In this document: one piece after another, positions 14,201 to 25,999 of the stretch | How the letters are laid out: every line of letters starts with the position of its first letter | How positions within the stretch are numbered: the stretch's first letter is position 1 | Assembly (NCBI GenBank): GCA_036346225.1 | Contig: JARFIW010000942.1 | Location: forward strand, 2,749,001-2,813,000 | DNA: 64,000 nucleotides | Reading direction: 5' to 3' | Source: Platerodrilus igneus | Lineage: Eukaryota; Arthropoda; Insecta; Coleoptera; Lycidae | Program-made: the position numbers and the translations under genes | The notes under the pieces: model-generated | Told to the model about the DNA's origin: nothing | The model's database searches: none | Seen by the model: the letters and a program-made list of their open reading frames with translations, nothing else

Positions 14201-14690
14201 TAACAAATAATTTTAATATAAATTCTTCAATTGCAACCATTCACAAAGTTTACATCTCAACAACTGATATAAGAACATAATAAATCCACACAAATTTTGA
14301 AAAAAGCAGGTAAAAGGGTTGATTGTAACGGTATATTTGTTGCGGGCACTGTCCTTTTAAGTATTATTAAAACCTCACTGTCCAGTTTGTAAATATGAGG
14401 GTTTCAAAAGGATTACATATAATTTTCATGTTTGGTAATGTAACCTAAGTGAAAGTCTTATTGTTTATTCTTCTTTATTTATGTTTAGGTTAAAGTAGTA
14501 GAGGAAGTCATTGTAAACCGGGTTCCATCAAGCTATTGAGTAAAAAATAATACTCCTTTAGTCGTCTTGTAGATCACTCACCCCTATTTAAGGTTCAAAG
14601 ACCAGTGTATCAGATGGGTTGGCGCTCATCATTTCATTATTGGACTAACAGTTTTTTATTTTTATTTTTTATTTATTTGTTCCAACATTT
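11225..14690. other. No recognisable gene
   Basis: Long AT-rich stretch. The short open frames near 11989-12246 and 12631-12940 overlap on both strands and show no domain. A minor imperfect repeat of TTGGGAATAT lies near 13838-13890. I see no LINE, DNA transposon or RNA gene here. Confidence 0.5.
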
Positions 14691-14739
14691 CAGTAGTCTG
14701 CTACTTGAAATTTAAGCAGACCTGGTTTTCTTCCAGAAA

Positions 14740-15490
14740 GTAACAGTGAGTAAAGCGTGTGTGTGTATGTGCGCGCGCGCTTGAGGTCATGTGTATGTGT
14801 GTGGGTGAAGTTGTGTGTGAATGTGTGTTGTGTATGTAGTGTTGATATCAGTGTTACGTTCCCCTTCTAGAACCAGTACCATCGGCAGCCTGAAATCCTA
14901 GTCATCAAGGTAGAAGGCTCAACGGATATTGCCTCATCAGTCCGGACCATTGGCAGACGGAAATCCGGATGTTGGAAAAGCAATGTAAATGTGTAATTGG
15001 CATTCGTGTTTGTACAGCGTTTGAGAAAGTAACCGTGGGTAAGGTGTGTGTGTGTGTGTATGTGAGCGCGCGGTTTCGAGGGCGTGTATTATGTAAGTGT
15101 GTGTGTGTGCGTGTGTGTGTGTGTATGGTTGTGTGTATGTGTGGGTGGGTTGGTGAGGGTTGTGTGCATGTGTGTTGTGTATGTGATGTTGACATCCGTG
15201 ATACGTACCCCCTCTAGGACCAGGACCATCGGTAGCTGAAAATCCCAATCGCCAAGGAAAAACGCTCAAAGGATATTGCCTTATCAGTCCGGACCATCGG
15301 CAGCCGGAAATCCAAATGTCGAAAAGGCAATGTAGGTGTGTGAATAGGTGTTTGTGTTTGTACAGTGTTTGAGAGGTGTTTGTGTGTTTGTGTATGTGTG
15401 TTATCAGCAACCTTGCACCCCCCCCCCACCCCCGACCCTCAATACCCTTAGTACTAGGACCATCGGCAGCCGAAAATCCAGTCTTCGAGG
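14740..15490. repeat. GT-rich tandem repeat, unit ~350 bp
   Basis: A block containing ACCATCGGCAGCC(G/T)AAAATCC, then ATATTGCCT.ATCAGTCCGGACCAT, then a GT-rich run begins near 14876 and again near 15226, with a truncated third start near 15459. The end of an earlier unit is visible from 14740. The core motif CCGGACCATCGGCAGCCGGAAATCC also occurs inside each unit, so units are themselves partly duplicated. Long open frames here, on both strands, are made of Thr/His or Val/Cys runs from the (GT)n tracts and are not genes. Confidence 0.75.
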
Positions 15491-15699
15491 AAGAATGCTT
15501 GAAGTGTGTTTGAAATGTTAATTTGTGTTTATGTTTGCCCAGTTTACCAAAAGGTTCGATTGAATTGGTGTAATTTTGTACAGGTTTGAGGTTATACTAT
15601 TACATAAAAACTAGGTGCTTTCAGAGAAAAGGATTTGCTTGTTGTATTATTTGCTTCACTTATGTGTAAGTTTGGTTATTAAAGTTTAGCGTTAGTAAA

Positions 15700-16680
15700 A
15701 AGAAAAGAAATTCTTTATTCTACAACTTAAGATTAACTTATACTACTACTATTAGTTTTTATTTGTTTGAGACGGGGTTGCTAATATGTAGGAGCATGCA
15801 AATTCTACATATTAGGGGGTTGTGTTGTGTCAAAGTCGGGTTGATGCTTTGATCTTGTTGCTTCTGGTCATCAAGAGCGGACTCTTGGAATTCCAGGAGA
15901 TCGGTTCCCGGTCTCCGGGACAGAGCCTTGGTCCGAGTAGAGGTGGTACTTTTATATCTCTTCCGGGTAGTTTTGTTTGTGTTTTTATCCGTCAAGATAA
16001 CGTTGGTAAATGAGTGCCGTGGTTTTTTGTGCGAGTGCATTTAAGTGTGGAAAAAGGTTTTCGTTCCAAATCATCGCGTGTATGGTCTTGTTGAATAATG
16101 TTTGTCTATGTGCGAGGAGGTACGGTTGTAGTAATTACACTCGAATACTAGATGTTCCGGTGTTCCTATTTCTGCGCACCTGCATATGTTGTTGTCAACT
16201 AAATTCATGCGTTCTCTGTATGTTGGATAGAGTCCGTGGCCAGTTAGGTGATGAATAAACCCTTGACTGGGCACCAGGTATTTGGCTTTTAGGCGGTCTT
16301 TGATATTTGGGATCATTGCATATACCCTTCTAGTTGTGCTTTGATCCCAACGTGTTTGCCATTCTGCAGGTATGTAGTTCTTTATTTTCGTCTTTGTCGT
16401 AGGCGGTTGCTTTGTATTTAAGATGCGTTGTAGTTGTTGGTTGTCATTGTGTGTAAGATAGTACATTACAGCTCGCTGTTTAACTACTAGGTCCAAGGAC
16501 ATAGTTCCCACCAGTACAGGAAGTGCATCATCTGCGGTAGTCCTATAAGCTCCTGTTAGTCTTAGTAAAATACTTCGTTGAATACTGTTAATTTTCTGTC
16601 TAGGTTTAATTGTGTTAAGGCGATGGAAGTTCAGAGACCCTTTCCAGGTAAGTGCACGTGATAGAGTTGTATACCCCTAA
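15700..16680 (-). pseudogene. R1-type LINE, 3' end fragment
   Basis: On the minus strand the deduced protein carries the signature TGAYRTT.DALPVL (near 16540), then WQTRWDQST (near 16360), TGHGLYP (near 16240) and a CRC...EHLVFEC cysteine-histidine motif (near 16150). These mark the domain downstream of reverse transcriptase in R1-clade non-LTR retrotransposons. The open frame 16071-16511 continues upstream in frame to about 16680, where homology stops. No endonuclease or RT is present, so this is a typical 5'-truncated insertion. Downstream, a GAATAAAG signal (complement near 15710-15716) marks the likely 3' end at about 15700. Confidence 0.8.
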
Positions 16681-16689
16681 AAAAATTCT

Positions 16690-18010
16690 TTTTGTTGTGA
16701 TTGAAACCATCCTTCGCCACTGAGCTAGCTGGTGTAGATTTCTTTCTGTTACATTTCAGGGGAATGCTTTAGTTACACTTGCTAGAAATAAAGAGCAGCA
16801 GCAGTTCTGTAGAAAACACGAGATTTTTTTCAGGGTTAGACTAGTAAACAAAATGGGCTTACAAATACCTAGAACTGGACATAGAGAAAATTAGTAAATT
16901 AACCGAATAAAAATAAATAATAGAAAGGTACGATGCGTCCTATGTGATGATTGTCACCACTAATCTGTAAAGGTTCAAAAGGATTTTGGAACAGGAACGA
17001 TAAAATAAAAATCGTTTTGTGCCGTAGGGCATTAATCTTAATATATGATATGCAATCTAATCATAAATAATTCCAGTATAAAATTGCATTGCTGGGTCAT
17101 GCCATAAAAAACCGCAGAGCTTAGATCAATAAATTCAGCCACAAAATTTTCGTATTTCGCAATCTGGCCATTTGTAATATTTTTCGTGAAAATTTGTTAA
17201 CTGAAATAAAGCTAACTAAAAAAGATAGCAAAACAAATAATTAACCGAGGTTCAGGATATAAGAAGGGATTCAATGTTGTCTGTGTGCAGTACAAATGAG
17301 AAAGGCTTATTTGCTCGCTTCGATTTAACCATTCTAAAGTTCTCGTTCAATTTTTGCGTGAGTTATACTACTATTACAAAGTCAAAGCACGCAATGTAAA
17401 TCTTAAAGACCAATAAAATGATAGCGACCATGTTGGAATGACCACAAAAGGAGTTAGTTTAAAATAGACGTGGTAAGTTAAAGACTTTGCCATTAAATAA
17501 CACTTAATGTGAAGCGGTAAAAACTGGGAATTCGGGTGCGGCAGGTGTAAAGAAATTGCTTGTATGATCTTTATACTAGGAAACAAGTAAAATGACAATT
17601 TTGAATAGAATTTTTCGGTTATCACTTTCATTATTATTTCTGCATAGGCCGCTAGGCCACCACGTCCCCAATGCTCCAACCGATAGTACTACATAGGGTT
17701 TAAACGCGATACGATTTCTATTTCTATTGAGATACATTCGCCCAATGAATAAAATTTAAATAAACTTGCAGCCGTAAGTTTGAGTTTAGAGTTATAAGAA
17801 CATGCTCAAAACTTCAGAGCAATAGCAATTAAAACGCGAAGCTGGAGCGTCATGCGAGTGATGTGAAAAGCCCAGTTCTGATTGCCGTTGCGATTTAATA
17901 GTCTTCCTAAAACTAGTCTGATATACAACATTATTATTTTCCTAATCTTACTCAATTTAATTTTCAAAATTAATTAATACACCTACCCTAAGATACTTTA
18001 TTTAATATTA
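16690..18010. other. No recognisable feature
   Basis: AT-rich sequence without a domain-bearing ORF. The open frame on the minus strand at 17374-17679 has no family resemblance and I do not regard it as a gene. Confidence 0.45.
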
Positions 18011-18015
18011 TAAGA

Positions 18016-18469
18016 CTCTCTTCCTCTGTCTTTCCTTTCTCTCTCTTTCTCTTTCTCTTTCTCTTTCTCTTCTTTCTCTTTCTTTTCTCTTTCTCGTTCT
18101 CTTTCTCTTTCTCTTTCTCTTCTCTTTCTCTTTCTCTTCTCTTTCTCTTCTCTTTCTCTTTCTTCTTTCTCTTTCTCTTTTCTCTTCTTCTCTTTCTCTT
18201 TCTCTTTCTCTTTCTCTTCTCTTCTCTTTCTCTTTCTCTTTCTCTCTTCTCTTTCTTCTCTCTTCTCTTCTCTTCTCTCTCTTTCTTCTTCTCTCTTCTC
18301 TTTCTCTTTCTCTTCTCTTCTCTTCTCTCTTCTCTCTCTTCTCTTCTCTCTTCTCTCTCTTCTCTCTCTCTTCTCTTCTCTCTCTCTCTCTCTCTTCTCT
18401 CTCTTCTTTCTCTCTCTCTTCTTCTCTTCTTCTCTTCTCTCTCTTCACTTCTCTCTCTCTCTTCTTCCT

Positions 18470-18494
<25 letters not shown>
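18016..18494. repeat. 480-bp polypyrimidine (CTTTCT)n/(CT)n tract
   Basis: An almost uninterrupted C/T run on the plus strand (G/A on the minus) grades from CTTTCT hexamers to CTCTCT dinucleotides and then directly into (TA)n at 18494. The two long minus-strand frames here encode only Arg/Glu/Lys and are artefacts. A purine/pyrimidine mirror tract of this size can form triplex DNA. Confidence 0.95.
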
Positions 18495-18515
<21 letters not shown>

Positions 18516-18519
18516 CACA

Positions 18520-20401
18520 TTGCTATGATATTTAGGGATATATAAGGTCACAAGGGAGGTATACTTTAGGTAAACTAAACATTTGAATCATAAAACTACA
18601 CAATTCGTTAATTATGCAAAAAGCAAATACCAAACATTCTGTACAAAATCAAAAACTAACTACAGTCAATGAAAGGACGCCTCTTCTTTAATTATTTAAC
18701 CACATTTGGTAAAATGAATAACTCTGTGCACAATCCAATTAAATTTTGAAAAAGTAATACATTTTAAATAAATACAAATTAGGCGTATCTAAAGCACAAT
18801 AAACGTCAAACAAATTTTCTTTAAACTCGACGCATATTGTAAGAAAATAATCAATGCGTGCTCATCATAAACAGGTTTTTCAAAACAAGCATATTTCATA
18901 ACGTAAGGAGTCAATAAACACATTTAATTTAAGTCATCTGTTAATGAATCCCAATATAAAATTTAGCCTACGTGATGTTTTAAGTGTAAAATCGCCAAAT
19001 TCGAAGAAAATCCAATATATGAGGAAAACAAAATATGGAACCATACGTTTTGGCGTAAGCGCAAGATTAAATATAATAGTTCATAAGTCCCTGCACAAAA
19101 TTACAAGTACGTGATGTTAAAGGTACAAAGTATCAATTGGCAACAAAATTCAAAACATAAAGCTTATTGACTGTGTGATTTTTGAAGCGTATGAACGATG
19201 CATATAACACAACTCCGAGTAAAATCTAACAGGTTGCTTGATAAACAGTATAACGCCTCTTTAATGGTAAAATAACAAGATAAAAAACGGTCAACCAATG
19301 ATAGCACGTGGGATAGCTTGCCTGTATAATACACATCAAGCTGATAACATTTATTGATTCCTTAAACCGACGCACTAGCTGTACTGATTGAAATAAAAGT
19401 ATTACGCAAAATTCAATTGTGAAGTGAAAGAAAAATTTGTAAGTGGAAGTAACAATAATTAAAACTTGGAGTAAATAATATAGCCAAGTACGTGTTTAAA
19501 CATACGAGTGTATAAGAAATCTACCGTTGGCATAAAATGTAGGTTTAAATTTAATTTAGTAATAAACAAATCTTTACAATTTATTAATTAGGGCTCTAAG
19601 CAATTCAACAAGAAGTCGAACTAAGCAATTCAATAAGAAATTGAACTAAACAAATCAATAAGAAAATTAGGTAAGAAAACTAAATCAGGACGTTAAGTTC
19701 AAAGCAACACGGAGTCACTGGTTAACAAAACGCTGTGGCAGTTGAAGGTATTGGGGTGCACGCAGAGCTACGGGTTCACTGCTTGGAATCCACTAATCTA
19801 GCAACTGATTCAAACGAGGAGGATTTCGTAGGAAATCAATCGGAAAAACACCAAATTAGCAATTATATTTAACTAACAGCATAAATCTTAAGTTTTTTGA
19901 ATATTTGTAACTTACATGTACTTTGATATCTGTGTAAAGGATCATCAAAAATTTGGTTCAAACGTAGAAATATTTTATAAGAAAGAAGAGTTCATTGAAC
20001 GTTCAAAGAAGCATTCGAGATTATACATAATTATTCTGCTGGCTTTGAGTGCTTAATTGGGGTTATAATTTTGCGACACAGATTTACTTCAATTTTGATT
20101 CCAAGGTTTTAAAATAGCAAATGATATTGCGAAGGTTGTAGAGTTGTAAATTGTGGATATTTCTCAGTTCCTTATTCAAATTTTGTTTAAATTCGTTTAT
20201 CTTATTCGGGTATAAAGTGTTAGAGGGAAAGGGGCAAAAATTCTTTGTTATCATATCGTCGTTCACTCTGTGCAGGGTAAAACTGAGCTAGTTGAGGCAT
20301 AAATTTTATTGTTTGGATTTTAAAATTATTCTAGATTAATTAGAGGCATAGAGAAGTAGTTGAGCGTTATAAATACACGGCGAGTTTCGGCGATATCGTA
20401 G

Positions 20402-20404
<3 letters not shown>
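18520..20404. mobile_element. Anonymous element B bounded by TTGCTAYGATAT
   Basis: The sequence starts TTGCTATGATAT just after a (TA)n tract and ends ATATCGTAGCAA just before another (20404-20437). The 12-bp ends are inverted with one mismatch. The interior (1.9 kb) is AT-rich with no transposase. The termini resemble those of elements A and C, which also lie in (TA)n. The call rests on the ends and context alone. Confidence 0.5.
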
Positions 20405-20440
<36 letters not shown>

Positions 20441-20522
20441 AAGATGTATCTGTAAACAAACTCTTATGAAAATAATAAGAGCCATTGACAAATACAAATC
20501 GGGCTGGTAGTTATATATATAT
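20404..20522. repeat. (TA)n tracts between elements B and C
   Basis: A run of about 17 TA units at 20404-20437 and a shorter one at 20513-20522 flank ~75 bp of unassigned sequence. Confidence 0.85.
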
Positions 20523-22564
20523 TGCTGTGACAATTTTTCGTATTAGGGGACGCAAAATTATTGCTGTAACTTAAGCACAGTGAACTGCACTTTTGAAGAT
20601 ACTACTAGTAAATGCAAAATTATTGTCTTACCTTCCTTTTCTTTTGTTTGCCTGACAAGCTGAACGGAAATTATACAATGTAATTTACAAAATGAAATGA
20701 AACACAGCAATCTCAAGAAACCTCCACATATTAAAAAACAGTTTTCTTTCATACAAAAGATTCTCTTAAATTATAAAACAGTTTACAGCTTAAGTTCATA
20801 CATTCATACAAATTCCTAAACTTTACTTAAAAATGATCCTTACTTAATCTTTGTTAACAGGTACAAAATCTTCTTTAATTTATAAGTGGATAATTTTCCT
20901 ATCTTTTACTACCACGCTCGTGAAAATAATTAGTCAATGATGCTCCACACATAACTTATTAAAATAACAAAACGCTTCGAACTTCGACCTCATCATTTTT
21001 CTATAAATTATCTTTAACACAAATAAATTAAGAACTCATTCTACCTTAAAAGCTAACATTAAACTATCCTTATAGGCTACACAAAAATTAACCAGTTATA
21101 CTTGATATTATTGTCGAACAGCACTAATCAAAAACACATCTCCGTAATTAACGACATTAAATATTCCTTTGTTCCATTTCACATCGCCAAAAATATCAGT
21201 TCTCAAAGTGCATTTTATTTTCAATCGATTAAACTCAGCAATAGCCCTCGCATATGGATTATTTATGTCGAAAATCGTTCAAAATAAGTATGCTTCATAA
21301 TTGTGTAAAGTTAGATATTGCATGGTGTGAAATGAATTATAAATTGAACGAACTTATACGTTCAAATTTTTACTCAAAGTTATATAATGTTTGGCTTCTA
21401 ATCAATTTCCGGTTTATAATATGTCTCTATATCTATCTATATCTCTATACGTCATTTTCCAAATCTTTCCCGATTTATTTGGAAGCATTAATCACCGTTG
21501 ATGTAAGAATTTACAAGAATTTCATAGTTTTAGTGATCCAATTTATATTTAAAGTAGAACGCGAGGTCCATCCTCTTCGAACGCACGGTGTTAATGTTTA
21601 CTGCATCTTTCTCTCTTATTGTACTATGAAAAGCTATTCAAATATTTCTCATCTATTTTATAGCATTTTAATGTTCGCCCGAGTTCCTCGAAGCGGAGTT
21701 TATTCAATAATTAACTTTTAATGACGTTTAAAAATATTTATTAATAACTGACGTACTATCTTATTAATCAAGAAAATTCTTAAAGTTTTACGTGTAGTTT
21801 AAAACTCTTATAATGAATTAAAATGTTCTATACACACGGGATAATAATTTTACGCTTTGAAAGTACATGCGACTTTTTTTTAGTCTACATGGAAAATATA
21901 CTTCAAATTGAGGCTTACTGTTTATTATCACCTCTGGCCGTATTATAGCTTTTGCTCTTTACATTTGGATTGGTTTTCCAACAGCCTTACAAATTGTTGC
22001 GACCAACCATTTTTGTCCTGGACATTCCTAGTATATTTTCAAGCTGATTTCTGATGAAACTATTTTGGAGATTCGTATCATGCTGTTATTTACTATTGTT
22101 ATCATTGCTGGACTTTTAGCTTATGGCTGTTGTTTTGTGTAGATAAAGCTTTTGGAGAATTGTACAAAAATAAATGATGTAACACGAGTGCTGTTTTCGT
22201 TTATGTATTTATTTAAACTCATCTTTGAAAGTGCGTTTTCTTATTAAAGCGCTTATTGTTCCAGCGTAATTGTATGAGGATTTACTGTTTTATCTTATCT
22301 TCTGCGTATTTATTTTATAACTTGTTGAACACTCCTCAACGTAGTTTAATTACCTGTATGATTATTTCTCTGCTAAATACGCGTTCCATTATTGGAAGAT
22401 ATGCTTACTGGCATTGACTAAAGTTAAATGCATGCTATTTACATAATGTGCGCACTATTTATTTTCCTGCTAAATAAATGCAGTTTTCTGATTCCCATTG
22501 CTATTTACAGTTACTACGCAACCCTTACTACTCAATACACTCCCTAAACAACCTCTTATCACAG

Positions 22565-22567
<3 letters not shown>
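20522..22567. mobile_element. Anonymous element C bounded by TTGCTGTGAYAA
   Basis: Starts TTGCTGTGACAA right after (TA)n and ends TTATCACAGCAA right before a ~34-bp (TA)n tract, giving 12-bp inverted ends with one mismatch. The first nine bases are identical to the terminus of the foldback element A. The 2.0-kb interior has no recognisable ORF; the open frame at 21254-21721 lacks any domain. I see no long self-complementarity, so unlike A it is not a foldback. Confidence 0.55.
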
Positions 22568-22603
<36 letters not shown>

Positions 22604-24928
22604 CATGTAGCTTACCTGGGAGGTCACTAAAAAAAATATTTGTGTTGTCACACAATTTTGCACCTACCTGAAAATGAAGCTCTACTCCTAGACTTGCACT
22701 TAATATCTCCTATAACAATATCCTCTAAAGATCTTTTCCAATTCGGACGCCAAAACCTCCAGCTTCCTTAGGGATATTCGCCACGACTGCTCATTCGTTC
22801 ACTGAAAATCCTATCCCACTATATCAATAAAAGTTAACTTCCAAAAGTACTTCACCATTTATTTACACATCCAATTACTATTCCAAATTTCGTGTACATT
22901 CCTCATATATTTTGAATACTTAACAATACTATTAATTTTGAAAGAAAAATTATTTTAAAGAAAATAATTTTAAATATTTTATAATTACATAAATAATTAA
23001 TCAAAAGTAACTGGGCTTATCCCCAAACTTTACTTTAAACCCCAGATCTAATACGACCTCATAGTAAAAACCTTCATTTACCTATGTGCTGACTATGGCA
23101 CTGAAATTATCAAAAACCCTTTTACCTTGCACAAAAAGCCAAAATTATACCTTCATTTTATACCACAAAAATATTACATAAATAAATTTTTCATATAGTC
23201 CTTTTTTTTATATCATCAAATAAAATGTTCTTATAATACCATAAAATACACCAAAAATCACCAAATTGTTATAAACACCACAATATCACAAAAAGCAAAA
23301 GTTCTACAAAGGTAGAGTTACCTGGATTGTAGCACCTCAGCTCTCTACGTGGAAACCATCTCCAACGTAGTCGTCCCTCTAGACTGCACGTTCAAACATT
23401 TTCTCCAGGTGGCATTTCACCATCCGGAACAACACGCTACTATCCAGATTCCCTCATACAAAAGCTACTGGTCCATCCATACACTCGCCATGTACCCTGA
23501 GTACACAAAACACTTCCAACCACAAGTAGAAAAATTGTACTTACTTGGTATTATGCTTTGATTATTTACAGAATTATATTTACTTCAGCATTGCCATATC
23601 ACTTAGCACCCACTTGTGCTTATTAAATTTTAATAAACTTTAAACTTATTTAATTATATTTCCACTTGGAAGTAACTTGGTTGGTGATCGACATTTAAAA
23701 CGAGAAGAGAAGAGAAGGAAGTTTTTACCATCTTGTTATCGTTTATAAAACCTGCCAAACCACCTTCTTGAAACTATCTTTACCATCCCTGTAACATATT
23801 TTCCTGGTATCATTTCCAACCGTCTACCGTTTCCAGAAAACCAACACACAGCACAAACAACAAACGGTCGCTCAATTTTCACAAACACACGATTATCCTT
23901 GAGTTATTCTCGCTAAAACTTGTCAACCGTCGCAGAAATCTTAGAATTTTAAATAACAAATAATCGCTTTACGAAGAAAAGCTCATTAAATATCTAAACG
24001 GCCGCCGCTTTTTATGAAATCCTCTGATAACTGTCGTCTTATTCTAGTCTCCACAATACGCCCTTATTGCACGCGGATATTTGTTATTTTGCTCCAACCT
24101 GCATTTAATATCTACCAGTCTTTGTCATTTCCTATTCCTAAATTTTCAACTTCGTTGTGCTTTTCTCTTATCTTCGTCTAACCCGTATGTTATAGCTGAT
24201 TGTTTTTATTCTCCCTATTCAAAAGCTTTGTTTTACCTAACCGATCGATACTATCGTCTATCTTGCTTTTGTATACCTACACTAACAATCGTACTCTGTT
24301 TTTATCCCGCTACAGAATTCTCATTCCTATTTTAACTAAAACCTGCAGAAAACACATCGCGTCTTTGTTTCGCTCGTTTGCCTCTAAATTTCCTTGTCTA
24401 ACCAACGTTTCAAAAGTCAATGGTCACTGAACATATGCTATTGTCTTTCTTTTGCTACCTCGTGTAACATATTGTTTTTCTCCTTTAATTATCGATCTGT
24501 TTTCGTACGTGCACGTGTTTATTGCTGAACGGCTTCTTCCAACAACTATAATATTTTATGACAAGCTTTATACTTGCTACCCAGAACCTATTTACAATGC
24601 TTTATATTTACACAAAATAAATAACCGACGCTTGGAATATGTGTTACTAAATAATTAAAACCGTCTTCACTTATCGACCTTTATGCTATAAACATAAAAG
24701 CTTTCTAATTAACATATCTATAGGCTATTTCCTAATAAATCTTAACTCTGCTTTACGCAATTAAGTTTCATAACTAATTACTATTAATATTTACTGAAAA
24801 TTGGTCAATCATCATCCGATCTTTCAGAAATTTGTCTCCAACTTTGCTTAACTCTTATATACACTCCTTAAATTGCAATAACTAATTATGTACCTTGCTA
24901 GTACCTCTTATGACTTATTAAACCACAG

Positions 24929-24929
<1 letters not shown>
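22568..24929. other. Unassigned sequence between two (TA)n tracts
   Basis: Begins after (TA)n with TTGGCATGTAGC and ends ACCACAGTAA before the next (TA)n. It could be a further element of the same type, but the ends match poorly. No coding domain is visible. Confidence 0.35.

Positions 24930-24982
<53 letters not shown>
24930..24982. repeat. (TA)n microsatellite
   Basis: Pure TA run of about 26 units. Confidence 0.95.
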
Positions 24983-24984
<2 letters not shown>

Positions 24985-25990
24985 CTATGTGTAAGGCATT
25001 GTTTGGGGACGATTTCTCAAGCGGGCGCATCATTTAAGGACTTTTGTATACTTTGGGGTCTGGTCTCAAAGAGATCCTATATACAATAGATAGTTTGAGT
25101 ACATTCTATATATATAGAAATTTGTATACTTTCGGGTCGTCCTGGTTTATTTGCTAGCATAACAGATGGAGCCTTAAGTATTAATTGTGGAGTTAATGTG
25201 TCTCAATAATAGGTGTCCTCAAAATAAACATTGCATAATAATATTTAAATTACACTGTTTCTCACACGTTTAGATAGTAACAAGGAGTATCATCCGGTGA
25301 GAAATTGTCCTCAAAGTATGCATTTTACGAATTTATAAGGTACGGTAGTCATAAACATTACTACTTTTCTAAATTAGGAGAATAATATTATAAAACACAT
25401 GTTTACTTAGTTCTGGGTAAATGTATATTATTTTCCGGATAGTACTATTTATAGTTAGCTGACTGAATTCCTTTTGGTATAACGTTGTTTCTACAGTTTA
25501 GCGATATAAGGGCATTGTTGTTTTACATATGGTAATTTTTCATCATAATCAATTTCCTGTAAGCGTTGGGATCATTGAACTGATCCATATATTTATGAGT
25601 GTTGATGATTGGGTAGCTATGGAAATATGACGAATCTGCAAATATGTTTATCTGTTGACAGGCCACGAGTGGTAATCATTTATTTTAAAGATGTCACAAA
25701 CTCTGGAATCTGAGGGATTATAATGTTCCCGATAGAATACCATTAGATATTGAACAAAAAATTATGCAACTTTTACTAAATATGCTTATACCTGCATAAT
25801 ACGTTATCTGAATGTTATTTAAGATATGATGTCATCTGTTGAATGCATATAATTCAAACCGTTGACAATTTTGTGCACTTACTGATGAATCATTTACCAA
25901 GGACATTTGTGAATTTTTATAGATCTACGAACTGGGCTCAAAAGTGCAGTTCATGGTTTATTGGTTTTTGTCGATTATAGTAGAAATACA
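24985..25990. other. No recognisable feature
   Basis: AT-rich sequence between the last (TA)n tract and the satellite. No ORF or repeat stands out. Confidence 0.45.
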
Positions 25991-25999
25991 AAGACGTCC

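Noticed and set aside
14905..15429. ORFs of up to 157 codons on both strands with Thr/His or Val/Cys runs
   Set aside because: Products of (GT)n microsatellites within tandem repeats, with no domain.
17988..18551. Two long minus-strand ORFs (187 and 170 codons) rich in Arg/Glu/Lys
   Set aside because: They are translations of the (CT)n/(CTTTCT)n tract in two frames; a repeat without stops gives open frames automatically.
21254..21721. 155-codon plus-strand ORF
   Set aside because: No family resemblance, hydrophobic AT-rich composition, inside anonymous element C; probably chance.
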